Of a DNA stretch of 64,000 bases, positions 7,906 through 16,262 are shown one piece after another. Source of the stretch: Acinetobacter junii CIP 64.5 (GTDB lineage Bacteria > Pseudomonadota > Gammaproteobacteria > Pseudomonadales > Moraxellaceae); the NCBI RefSeq assembly GCF_000368765.1, contig NZ_KB849655.1, positions 979,231 to 1,043,230 on the forward strand, written 5' to 3'. Position numbers and translations under genes: made by a program. Each line of letters starts with the position of its first letter. Position 1 is the first letter of the stretch. A model generated the notes under the pieces. The model did no database searches. It saw only the letters and a program-made list of their open reading frames with translations, and was not told the DNA's origin.

Positions 7906-10900
7906 CTATAATTTTGCAGTTTTCATTTTAGGCTTAAAGTAATGTGTGACTAACACGTACATAAATGGAATAAATATCAGCACCAAAACAGTTCCAAAAA
8001 CCACACCGCCAAACACACTAAAACCAATCGCTTGTCGGCTCAGCGCTCCTGCTCCTGTTGAAAACATTAATGGGATAACACCCGCACCAAAAGCAATTGA
8101 TGTCATCAGAATCGGTCTTAAACGTAAACCTGCCGCATGCAATGCCGCATCTAAACTATTGCGACCCTGTTGCTGTAAGCTTGCTGCGAACTCAACCATC
8201 AAAATTGCATTCTTACATGACAAACCAATCGTGGTTAATAGTGCAATCTGAAAATAAATATCATTAGCAAAACCAAACAGATAGCTAAAGATAATCGTTC
8301 CTCCAATTCCTAATGGAATGGCTGCCATCACAACAGATGGAATAGACCAACTTTCATAAAGTGCTGCTAAACAAAGGAAAATAAATGCGACTGAAACCAG
8401 ATATAACCAAATCGCTTGATTACTCGATTGTTGCTCTTGATAAGATAAACCACTCCATTCCAATCCGACTTCGGGCATTTGATCTACTAAAGTTTGAATC
8501 GCTTGCATGCCTTGCCCACTGCTAAAACCAGCAGCTGCATCAGCATCGAGATTGATCGCAGGGTAACCCATAAAACGCTCTAACATCGGTGGTGCACCTT
8601 GCCAATCTATTTGGCTGAATTGAGTAAAAGGCACCATTTGTCCACTGTCATTTTTTACATACCAATAGTTTAGATCCTCAGGCTTTGAACGATATGGTGC
8701 ATCACCTTGTAAATAGACACGTTTGATCCGTCCACGATCAATAAAGTCATTGATATAACTTCCACTCCAAGCAGTAGATAAAGTTTGGTTAATATCATTT
8801 ACATTAAGACCATGAATCATCGCAGCCTTATAATCGATCTTGATATTTAATACGGCTTGATCATCATTGCTTTTTTTATCGAGATTCTCTACAGAATCCT
8901 GCTGATTGCCCTGCTGTTGTAAAGCTTCAAAAGACTTCACAAGACTATCCCGCCCCAGACCTTGAGTATCCTGAAGCCAGAAATCCATTTTGTCTGAGTT
9001 ACCTAAACCGCGAATCACTGAAGGCATAATCACCATGATTCGCGCTTGATTATTTTTGGAAAAATATTGCATCGCTCTAGCACGAATCTGTTGAGCACTA
9101 TTTTCTGAACCAGGTCTATCATCCCAATGTTTAAGAGAAATAAATGCTTGTCCAAGGTTTTGTCCTGTACCAGAGAAATTTCGACCATGGATGACCATGA
9201 CACCATTCAAATTTGCTTTTTCATTTTCAAGGAAATAATCAGAAATCGTCTTACCTACCGCTTCTGTTTTACTCATCGGTGTACCTTGTGGAAGCGTAAA
9301 TTGTACTCCCAGCAAACCTTGATCTTCTTGAGGTAGGAAACTCGTTGGAAGAATTCGATAAACCAAAACAAAACTTGCAATTAAGCCAACAATCGCGATT
9401 AAAGAAAATACTTTAAAACCAATAACCTTACTTGAAAACGTCAAATAACGCGTTTTGATATTGTCCAAACTATTATTGAACCAGATCGCCCATTTCGCCT
9501 GTTTCTGTTGCGGTTTGAGTAAAATGGCGCACATTGCTGGAGTCAAAATCAAAGCAACAAAAAGTGATAGCACCATGGCAACGACAAGGGTTATCGAAAA
9601 CTGTCGATAGATAATCCCTGTTGCTCCACTAAAGAACGACATCGGAATAAAAACCGCAGTTAGAACCAACGTAATCCCGACCAATGCTCCACTGATTTCC
9701 TGCATGGACTGAATCGAAGCTTGTTTAGCACTTAATTGCTGTTCGTGCATAAGACGTTCAACGTTTTCAACCACAACAATCGCATCATCGACCAACAGGC
9801 CAATTGCCAATACCATCGCAAATAATGTCAGAGTATTAATGCTCATCCCTAAAACAGATAAAACAGCAAACGTCCCCAAAATCACAACGGGTACGGTCAC
9901 AGCAGGAACGAGTGTTGCTCGCCAGTTTTGGAGGAAGATAAACATCACTAAGACAACGAGGATAATTGCCTCAACTAATGTCGAAACCACTTGTGACATA
10001 GACTCTTTTACAAAAGGAGTATCATCACGTGGATACACCACAAAATACCCTTCAGGTAATGCTTTTTCTAATCGAGCGACCTCTTTATATACTGCATCAG
10101 CAACTTGCATTACATTTGCACCAACGGTCAATGACAGCGAAAGACCTGATGCTGGATAACCATTTAAACGGTTAAAAACCTGATAATTTTCTGCTCCTAC
10201 TTCAACTCGTGCGATATCTTTTAGATAAATAAATTGCCCATCATTATTGGCTTTTACGACGATGTTTTCGAATTGTTCAGGTGTTCGCAACAAAGACCCT
10301 GAGGTCACTTTCGCATTCAGATATTGATTTTCAACCGAAGGGAGTTCTCCAATTGCACCTGCAGCTACTTGAGTATTTTGATTTTCTAATGCCGATCGAA
10401 CATCACTAACTTGTAATTGATAACTCTGTAGTTTTTGTGGATCTAACCAAATTCGCATTGCATACTGCGAACCAAAAATATTAACTTCACCAATCCCTTC
10501 AATACGGCTCAAATTAAGCTCAAAGTTATTGGTCAAATAGTCAGAAATATCTAAATTTGTTGAACGTCCAGATTTATCACCTAGACCAATCACCATAAAT
10601 GAATCGCTTAGTGACTTGCGTACGTTCACCCCTTGACGTTGAACATCTTCAGGCAGACGATTGATTGCCCCATTAACTGCATTTTGGACTTGGACTTGTG
10701 CTTGATCTGGATCTGTGCCCTGTTCAAAGAACAAACTTATTCGGCTATTACCACTCGCATCACTGCTGGAGCTAAAATACAGTAAATTGTCGATTCCTTT
10801 GATCTGTTGTTCAAGCACTTGCGTAACACTGTCTTCAACAGCTTGAGCATCTGCACCACTATAAGTTGCAGAAACAGTAATTCGAGGAGGCGCGATATCT

Positions 10901-11010
10901 GGATATCGCTCAACAGGGAGATTTTGTATCGAAAAAATACCAACCGCCATAACGATAATCGCGAGTACGGTGGCAAAAATTGGTCGCTCAATAAAAAACT
11001 TGGATAGCAT
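7906..11010 (-). CDS. RND multidrug efflux permease, HAE1 family (AcrB-like)
   Basis: Inner-membrane proton/drug antiporter of 1034 residues, full length for the family. It begins MLSKFFIERPIFA and has the twelve-helix, two-porter-loop layout. The proton relay aspartates are D408 and D409 in GLLVDDAIVVVENVER, and the relay lysine is K933 in GLSCKNAILMVEF, matching AcrB D407/D408/K940. It is clearly not AdeB, AdeG or AdeJ by its sequence. No membrane fusion protein, outer-membrane channel or regulator gene lies beside it, so it must borrow partners encoded elsewhere or be a non-drug exporter. A terminator-like repeat follows it. Confidence 0.9.
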   Translation of the reverse strand: MLSKFFIERPIFATVLAIIVMAVGIFSIQNLPVERYPDIAPPRITVSATYSGADAQAVEDSVTQVLEQQIKGIDNLLYFSSSSDASGNSRISLFFEQGTDPDQAQVQVQNAVNGAINRLPEDVQRQGVNVRKSLSDSFMVIGLGDKSGRSTNLDISDYLTNNFELNLSRIEGIGEVNIFGSQYAMRIWLDPQKLQSYQLQVSDVRSALENQNTQVAAGAIGELPSVENQYLNAKVTSGSLLRTPEQFENIVVKANNDGQFIYLKDIARVEVGAENYQVFNRLNGYPASGLSLSLTVGANVMQVADAVYKEVARLEKALPEGYFVVYPRDDTPFVKESMSQVVSTLVEAIILVVLVMFIFLQNWRATLVPAVTVPVVILGTFAVLSVLGMSINTLTLFAMVLAIGLLVDDAIVVVENVERLMHEQQLSAKQASIQSMQEISGALVGITLVLTAVFIPMSFFSGATGIIYRQFSITLVVAMVLSLFVALILTPAMCAILLKPQQKQAKWAIWFNNSLDNIKTRYLTFSSKVIGFKVFSLIAIVGLIASFVLVYRILPTSFLPQEDQGLLGVQFTLPQGTPMSKTEAVGKTISDYFLENEKANLNGVMVIHGRNFSGTGQNLGQAFISLKHWDDRPGSENSAQQIRARAMQYFSKNNQARIMVIMPSVIRGLGNSDKMDFWLQDTQGLGRDSLVKSFEALQQQGNQQDSVENLDKKSNDDQAVLNIKIDYKAAMIHGLNVNDINQTLSTAWSGSYINDFIDRGRIKRVYLQGDAPYRSKPEDLNYWYVKNDSGQMVPFTQFSQIDWQGAPPMLERFMGYPAINLDADAAAGFSSGQGMQAIQTLVDQMPEVGLEWSGLSYQEQQSSNQAIWLYLVSVAFIFLCLAALYESWSIPSVVMAAIPLGIGGTIIFSYLFGFANDIYFQIALLTTIGLSCKNAILMVEFAASLQQQGRNSLDAALHAAGLRLRPILMTSIAFGAGVIPLMFSTGAGALSRQAIGFSVFGGVVFGTVLVLIFIPFMYVLVTHYFKPKMKTAKL

Positions 11011-11328
11011 GGCTGTTCATTCCATTTTCTGAAACAGTCAATTGTTAAATGAGACTAATAAGAGTAGTTCAGTTCTTGATCATTACTGAACAATTAAGCA
11101 AACACCATGCCTTTTAACATATCATTTCAAATCGAAGAAAATGAGGAGAAATAATGGATTTTATTACAAGGTTCACATCTTTAATATATGAAGCATTTTG
11201 AAATGAAGATCATACATTTAAAATTAATTTACTGCGCAATCAAATACTTCACAAATACAGATTGACAGGTCAAGAACTTCCACAGATATTAGCGTGTTCG
11301 GCTCTCTCTCCCATTGTACTTGACATTT
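11011..11328. other. Intergenic region between RND gene and sulfatase-fold gene
   Basis: About 320 bp of AT-rich DNA between divergent genes. It should contain both promoters. No repeat, hairpin or small ORF stands out. Confidence 0.4.
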
Positions 11329-12942
11329 ATGACGGCAAGCTTAAAAAGTTTTAATATTCTGCTACTTATTCTGCTGCCTGCTCTCGTTACAGGTGGTTTG
11401 TTAATTGTTGCAGGAAACCTATCAGATGGTTTACGTCTAGGTTTTTTATCCCTACCAGGCGTTATTTTTACTTACTTTGCGATCACGCGAAGAAAAACAT
11501 ATTGGTATATTTTTTCTTTGTTGTGGTGGTTTATTTTTTTACTCGACTCACTACTCAGATCAAGTACATGGTTTCTGTTTAGTAGTGATAGTGAAGCCTA
11601 CTTTATTATTGAAGCGATTGCCAATACTAATCGCCAAGAAATTTGGGAATTTCTACAACTTCATTCAGTCGCAGTATCTACTGTTTTTATCAGTTTAATT
11701 ATTCTCATCGCGCTGCATAGTTTTGCAGTCTTTAAATTAATTAAAGTCCAACATGTAGAGCAAATTTGGCAAAGTAAAATCTTTCGCTCATTTATCATTT
11801 TGCTTACTGTATTAAGTTTGACTAGCTATTTGATGAAACCTTCTCGCAAGGTGCATCCTCTTATTTTTTGGACAGAATATCAAACTAAGATTCAAGATTT
11901 CCGTGGGCGAGTAAAACAACATAAGAATGTACATAAGCAATGGGATTTAAGTGCTGAAAAAAATCTAGTCATGACGCGACAGGCCAAAGGTAAACAAACC
12001 CATGTCCTAGTGCTTTCAGAAAGCTTAACCAGTTTGAATCTTGGCATTTGCGGTTACCCTAGAGATACCACACCTGAGTTGAATAAACGACTTTCAGAGA
12101 TTAAAGTTTTCTGTAATGCATTTTCGCCATCGCCATCTACGATCAATGCTTTACGTGTTTTATTGACTGAAAGCCCTGCATCAGAACATAAAAAATATTC
12201 ACCCGAAAGTGTATTGGCTTATGCTCGAGCAGCAGGATATAAAATTTATTGGCTAAGTAATCAAGATGATAGTTATCTATCATCATTGTTTGGTTCTTAT
12301 GCGGATCAAGCCATTTATAAAAATACCCGTTCAGGTCGTAGCAGCTCATCTTTAGATGAAAATTTACTCCCTATTTACCAGCAGGCACTTGCTGATCCCG
12401 TCGAGAAGAAGCTTATTATTTTACATCTGATCGGGACTCATCCTAATTACCAAGAACGCTACCCAACGACATTCAATAAATTTAATAGTAATAGTAATGA
12501 TCGTGTTGAATCAGATTTAAAAGCACGAAATATCGATCCTTGGATTCGTTCCTTACGTAATGATTATGACAATGCAGTGCTATATGAAGATCATTTATTG
12601 GCAAAAATGCTGGACACTTTAAGAGCTGATCATTTACCTGATTTTAGGTCTTTCACGGTAGTTTCAGATCACGGTAATGAAGTTGGACATGAACTAGATT
12701 ATGCTGGTCATAGCCCAACGACCAAAGCAGGCTACCAAGTTCCTGTCATCATGTGGTCGGATAAGTTAAATTTAACAGGCGTGAATAAAGACACAAATCT
12801 CAATACTGCTGAACTGGATCAGAATTTAATGCATATCATGGGCTTGAAAGATAAATCCTCTTCCAATCATTCGTATTGGCTAGATCAAGATTATCGTTTT
12901 ACACCTGAGGCAAATTGGCCGTATTGGGAAAATAAATCCTAA
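11329..12942 (+). CDS. Phosphoethanolamine transferase-like sulfatase-fold membrane protein
   Basis: Predicted inner-membrane protein with a periplasmic alkaline-phosphatase/sulfatase-fold domain, as in EptA/EptB/CptA enzymes that move phosphoethanolamine onto lipid A or core sugars. Four to five hydrophobic segments cover about residues 10-165. The catalytic domain starts with HVLVLSESL, has GYPRDTTPELN, and the likely nucleophile threonine is in SPSTINALRVLLT. DHGNEVGH gives later metal ligands. The ATG at 11329 is the first good start; TTG at 11314 is also in frame. Family membership is clear, but the acceptor is not: it differs from EptA (PmrC) and no pmrAB genes are nearby, so a colistin-resistance role should not be assumed. 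Confidence 0.75.
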   Translation: MTASLKSFNILLLILLPALVTGGLLIVAGNLSDGLRLGFLSLPGVIFTYFAITRRKTYWYIFSLLWWFIFLLDSLLRSSTWFLFSSDSEAYFIIEAIANTNRQEIWEFLQLHSVAVSTVFISLIILIALHSFAVFKLIKVQHVEQIWQSKIFRSFIILLTVLSLTSYLMKPSRKVHPLIFWTEYQTKIQDFRGRVKQHKNVHKQWDLSAEKNLVMTRQAKGKQTHVLVLSESLTSLNLGICGYPRDTTPELNKRLSEIKVFCNAFSPSPSTINALRVLLTESPASEHKKYSPESVLAYARAAGYKIYWLSNQDDSYLSSLFGSYADQAIYKNTRSGRSSSSLDENLLPIYQQALADPVEKKLIILHLIGTHPNYQERYPTTFNKFNSNSNDRVESDLKARNIDPWIRSLRNDYDNAVLYEDHLLAKMLDTLRADHLPDFRSFTVVSDHGNEVGHELDYAGHSPTTKAGYQVPVIMWSDKLNLTGVNKDTNLNTAELDQNLMHIMGLKDKSSSNHSYWLDQDYRFTPEANWPYWENKS

Positions 12943-12954
12943 GAAAATTAATAT

Positions 12955-12995
12955 CTCCCCCAGTTTGATCAAGAGGTTAAGCTGGGTTTATTTTT
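12955..12995 (+). terminator. Weak terminator-like hairpin
   Basis: CCCAG and CTGGG pair across a loop of about 17 nt and are followed by a T-rich run (TTTATTTTTAT). It lies just after the sulfatase-fold gene. Confidence 0.4.
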
Positions 12996-13094
12996 ATCTA
13001 TAAAAAATTCATAAAATTATCATCTTATTGTCATCCATTTGATAAATTTAATTTGCACAATGACTGCTTTAATTAAAAATGAAAGAGTCAATTT

Positions 13095-14231
13095 ATGTTA
13101 AAAAAAGCAGTGATTTGCCTGAGCTTACTCAGTTTAGTTGGTTGTAATGATGACAATAATGATCAAACCAACTCCAAACAACCGAATTATGAGCTACCGA
13201 AAATCTTAGTCGTTGGTCACCGTGGTGCTAGTGCTCTACGTCCAGAACACACACTCGCCTCCTATCAAAAAGCTATCGAAGATGGTGCAGATTTCATTGA
13301 ACCCGATTTAGTTTCGACCAAAGATGGTGTGTTAGTCGCACGTCATGAAAATGAAATTAGTGGAACAACCAATGTTGCAGAATTGCCAGAATTTGCTAAT
13401 CGTAAAAAAACTAAAGTAATTGACGGCGTAAGTATTGAAGGCTGGTTTACAGAAGACTTTACCTTAAATGAGCTACAGCAACTGAAAGCGCGTGAACGAA
13501 TTCCACAGTATAGACCAGAAAATACTAAATACAATGATTTATATCCAGTTCCGACTCTAGAGCAAATTATTGAACTTGCTGATGCTCATTACAAAAAAAC
13601 AGGCAAGATTGTCGGCTTATATATAGAAACGAAACATCCAACGTATTTCCAAAATCAAAATCTAGCAATGGAAGATCGTTTACTTCAAACGTTATCTAAA
13701 TATAAATACAGTCGAGATATTGCTCCAATCTATCTTCAATCATTTGAAGTAAGCAATTTAAAATACCTTAAACAACAGTTAGATTTGCACAAGAGCCTCA
13801 AACACGCACAACTCATCCAGCTTTATGATGAACAATCAGCTCGACCAGCAGACTATGTTGCTAAACAAATCTCGACAACATATGGAGATATGGCAACCGC
13901 TCAAGGCTTAAAAGAAGTGGCAAGCTATGCAAATGGTGTTGGACCATGGAAAGTATATGTCTTTAAAGATGCAAGCATGACTGAAACCACATCCTTTGTT
14001 AAAGATGCACACCAAGTTGGTTTAAAAGTTCATCCTTATACTTTCAGACCTGAGAATAATTTCTTGGCTGAATCCTTAAAATGCAGCTCAAAAGCTGACG
14101 AACGTTGTGAATCTGGCTCTATCAAAGAAATGCAACTCTACTTTAAAGCAGGTGTTGATGGCGTATTTACTGATGATCCTGCTATTGGGCGTAAAGCAGT
14201 ACAAAGTTATTTAACTACCTCTGCACAATAA
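13095..14231 (+). CDS. glpQ: Glycerophosphodiester phosphodiesterase lipoprotein
   Basis: Hydrolyses glycerophosphodiesters from phospholipid breakdown to glycerol-3-phosphate and an alcohol. The 378-residue protein has a lipoprotein signal (LSLLSLVGC, cysteine at about residue 17), so it is probably anchored in the periplasm. The GDPD barrel opens with VGHRGASALRPEHTLASY, whose His and Arg are catalytic. It continues with FIEPDLVSTKDGVLVARHE (metal-binding Glu/Asp and second His), then GLYIETKHP. The end has AGVDGVFTDDPAIG. It is larger than cytosolic UgpQ and matches the periplasmic GlpQ form. Single gene with a terminator. Confidence 0.88.
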   Translation: MLKKAVICLSLLSLVGCNDDNNDQTNSKQPNYELPKILVVGHRGASALRPEHTLASYQKAIEDGADFIEPDLVSTKDGVLVARHENEISGTTNVAELPEFANRKKTKVIDGVSIEGWFTEDFTLNELQQLKARERIPQYRPENTKYNDLYPVPTLEQIIELADAHYKKTGKIVGLYIETKHPTYFQNQNLAMEDRLLQTLSKYKYSRDIAPIYLQSFEVSNLKYLKQQLDLHKSLKHAQLIQLYDEQSARPADYVAKQISTTYGDMATAQGLKEVASYANGVGPWKVYVFKDASMTETTSFVKDAHQVGLKVHPYTFRPENNFLAESLKCSSKADERCESGSIKEMQLYFKAGVDGVFTDDPAIGRKAVQSYLTTSAQ

Positions 14232-14238
14232 ATCAAAA

Positions 14239-14261
14239 ATGGGTAGTTTCAGACTACCCAT
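14239..14261. terminator. Bidirectional terminator between glpQ and pnuC
   Basis: ATGGGTAGT (14239-14247) and ACTACCCAT (14253-14261) form a perfect 9-bp stem with a 5-nt loop, flanked by A and T runs, between convergent genes. Confidence 0.8.
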
Positions 14262-14265
14262 TTCC

Positions 14266-14835
14266 TTACATCGCAATTTGATTGCGCTTTACCTGTTGCC
14301 ATTGCCACCAACCATAAGCCGCTAAACCTACAAATACCGCATACAAGCCTGCTGTTAACAGTAACTCTTTATAGATAAACATACCCACATAAACAATATC
14401 AACGACGATCCATAAAATCCAAGTCTCAATATATTTTCGACTTGTCCAATAGGTTCCTAGTAAACTAAATGCTGCTAACTGTGAATCCAGCATTGGAACA
14501 GATGCATCCGTAAATTGCTTAAGAAACATACCGAAGCACAAACCACCAATCGATGCTAAAATTATGTGCAGATACATCGATTTTATATTTATTGTTTCAA
14601 CGCGAATTTCATGATCTTGGCGTTTTCCTGTCAACCATACATACAATCCATATAGATTCATACCTACAAAGAAGAACTGTAGAATCGTTTCTCCATACAA
14701 CTTAAAATTAAAAAAAAGATATGCATAGAGAACACATGCGAATACATTAAATCCCCAACACCACATATTTCGCTTTATGGTTAAGCTAACGCCAATAATA
14801 CTAATTAAAACGGCGAAAATTTCTAAATTAGACAA
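14266..14835 (-). CDS. pnuC: Nicotinamide riboside transporter PnuC
   Basis: Inner-membrane facilitator for nicotinamide riboside, feeding NAD salvage. The 189-residue protein has seven or so hydrophobic segments. It shows the family pattern WCWGFNVFACVLYAYLFF, then FVGMNLYGLYVWL, and near the end YWTSRKYIETWILWIVVD, where the Trp/Asn residues line the substrate path. The C-terminus has YGWWQWQQ. Length is slightly shorter than E. coli PnuC (239). No NAD or TPP riboswitch was recognised ahead of it. Its upstream region is shared with the EamA leader on the other strand. Confidence 0.88.
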   Translation of the reverse strand: MSNLEIFAVLISIIGVSLTIKRNMWCWGFNVFACVLYAYLFFNFKLYGETILQFFFVGMNLYGLYVWLTGKRQDHEIRVETINIKSMYLHIILASIGGLCFGMFLKQFTDASVPMLDSQLAAFSLLGTYWTSRKYIETWILWIVVDIVYVGMFIYKELLLTAGLYAVFVGLAAYGWWQWQQVKRNQIAM

Positions 14836-15002
14836 ATTAATACTTCAATGTAGTCCGATCTATTTATTATGAGAAATTCTATTTAATAATCAATTTTTAA
14901 AATATGATTTTTCTTAAATCTATTTTATTGCCACTATAAATATGACTATTTTTAAGACATATCTTATGTTATAAAAATTACAAATATTCAGTTAAACCTC
15001 TT

Positions 15003-15134
15003 ATGACTAAATCGAAAAGTTTTTCTCCACGCTTAGTACAAATTTCGCATTGCGTCTCAGCCTATGCAGCATGGCGACGTGTCTGCATTTTTATGCGAGG
15101 AAACTTTTCTAACATTGATCAAATGAATGACTAA
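15003..15134 (+). CDS. Possible 43-residue leader peptide ahead of the EamA gene
   Basis: An ATG at 15003 opens 43 codons ending at TAA 15132-15134, just before a terminator. The peptide has a Trp-Arg-Arg run at codons 24-26 (15072-15080) and no known domain. No Shine-Dalgarno is seen before the ATG. The codons lie exactly on a strongly self-complementary RNA segment, so the open frame may be a by-product of the structure rather than a gene. Confidence 0.3.
   Translation: MTKSKSFSPRLVQISHCVSAYAAWRRVCIFMRGNFSNIDQMND
15014..15109 (+). ncRNA. Structured 5' leader RNA, candidate attenuator or riboswitch
   Basis: Nested helices are visible. P1 is GAAAAGTTT (15014-15022) with AAACTTTTC (15101-15109). 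P2 is TCGCAT (15045-15050) with ATGCGA (15093-15098), extendable by two U-G pairs. P3 is CGTC (15053-15056) with GACG (15076-15079), then GCC (15060-15062) with GGC (15073-15075). The 3' arm of P2 can instead pair locally with GCAT at 15085-15088. GGCGAC at 15073-15078 is complementary to GTCGCC at 15157-15162 in the following terminator. That gives a possible antiterminator. It matches no riboswitch class that I recognise. Confidence 0.5.
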
Positions 15135-15152
15135 ATAAAACATTCACAACAG

Positions 15153-15181
15153 AAAGGTCGCCTCAACAGCGACCTTTTTTT
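15153..15181 (+). terminator. Intrinsic terminator in the EamA leader
   Basis: AAAGGTCGC (15153-15161), loop CTCAACA, GCGACCTTT (15169-15177), then a T run to 15181. It lies 39 bp before the EamA start codon and after no complete gene of ordinary size, which is the expected place for an attenuator. Confidence 0.8.
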
Positions 15182-15219
15182 ATTGCATAAAAAAAACCTA
15201 TCCATAAGGAAGTTATCAA

Positions 15220-16164
15220 ATGACACAGTTACAACAAAAGAATTTTATTTCACCAACACAGACTTCGCCGACTGTAACGATGTTTCACCCTCGCCTTGCT
15301 ACAGTCGGGCAATTTATTGCGGTTGTATTGATTTGGTCGCTCACTCCATTAGCAGCCGTCTGGACCGTGCATGAGATTCATTGGGCGTGGGGCTTATTTA
15401 TCCGATTCAGTTTGGCCATTCCTTTAGCACTCATTTGTTTAGTCTGCTTTCGACTTAAATTAACCCTCAGTAAACAGGCACTGATGAGTTATCTCGCAGG
15501 TGCATTAGGATTATTTGGTTCTATGACATTTTGCTATATGGGAGCAACTCGAGTTTCATCGAGCATGATTTCAATCATTTATGGAACAGCACCTTTATGG
15601 ACAGGTTTGATTTCAGTTTTTATCCTTAAACAAGAACGATTTCATAACCGCCAATGGTTTGGTCTGACGATTGCCTTTATAGGCTTGTTACTGACAATGG
15701 GTATCGGTTCACGCGATATTCAACTTGATCTTGTTGGCGTGATTTATGAAATCATTGCAGTGATGCTCTATGTATTATCTATGTTTGCAATTGCACGAGT
15801 TGGAGCTGGTATACACCCTATCATTCAAATGACAGGTTCAACGATCGTGTCATGGTTAGGTTATGTATGCCTACTTCCCTTTTTTCTGTCAGCAATTCCA
15901 ACAGAGCTGTCAAGCATTCAAACCTCTATAGCTTTACTCTATAGTGCTTTGTGCTCTTCAGTTTTGGCTATGATTTTTTATTTCCACTTAGTCCAAAAAC
16001 TCAATCCAACAACAGTCATGCTCATTACGATTATTACACCAGTACTGGCAACAATTTGGGGTACCTTATTTAATCATGAGCAAATCCATTTATATTTGGT
16101 TACTGGATTGGGCTTGCTGTGTTTTGGTCTTTTTGCGTATACCTATCCTAGAACTAAATTCTAG
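15220..16164 (+). CDS. EamA/DMT-family exporter
   Basis: A 314-residue inner-membrane protein of the drug/metabolite transporter superfamily, with ten predicted helices in two EamA repeats (about residues 30-155 and 170-310). Motifs include GQFIAVVLIWSLTPLAAVW at the first helix, then YGTAPLWTGLISVFILKQE closing the first repeat and ITPVLATIWGTLFNHEQ closing the second. Family members export amino acids, metabolites or drugs; the substrate here cannot be read from sequence. AAGGAAG precedes the ATG at 15220. Expression is probably controlled by the folded leader and terminator upstream, which could mean it senses its own substrate. Confidence 0.82.
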   Translation: MTQLQQKNFISPTQTSPTVTMFHPRLATVGQFIAVVLIWSLTPLAAVWTVHEIHWAWGLFIRFSLAIPLALICLVCFRLKLTLSKQALMSYLAGALGLFGSMTFCYMGATRVSSSMISIIYGTAPLWTGLISVFILKQERFHNRQWFGLTIAFIGLLLTMGIGSRDIQLDLVGVIYEIIAVMLYVLSMFAIARVGAGIHPIIQMTGSTIVSWLGYVCLLPFFLSAIPTELSSIQTSIALLYSALCSSVLAMIFYFHLVQKLNPTTVMLITIITPVLATIWGTLFNHEQIHLYLVTGLGLLCFGLFAYTYPRTKF

Positions 16165-16176
16165 CTAATCAGAACT

Positions 16177-16228
16177 CGAGTTGGTCAGTAAAATGACCGA
16201 CTCGTCGATAGCATAACCCGCTATGCTA
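16177..16228. repeat. Two tandem hairpins without a T run
   Basis: CGAGTTGGTCA (16177-16187) pairs with TGACCGACTCG (16194-16204), and TAGCATA (16209-16215) pairs with TATGCTA (16222-16228). They fill the gap between the EamA gene and the next gene. Neither has a proper U tract, so they may stabilise an mRNA 3' end or bind a protein. Confidence 0.5.
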
Positions 16229-16262
16229 CAGTTACACTACTTATAGAAAGATTTATTCAAGG

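Noticed and set aside
11329..12942. Calling the gene eptA/pmrC, a colistin-resistance gene
   Set aside because: Motifs differ from EptA and pmrAB are absent; only the fold family is supported.
15000..15110. GGCTGAGA on the minus strand upstream of pnuC, as in a TPP riboswitch
   Set aside because: The second conserved TPP block (CTGATCTGG...) and the closing P1 helix are missing on that strand; the match is part of the plus-strand P3 helix.
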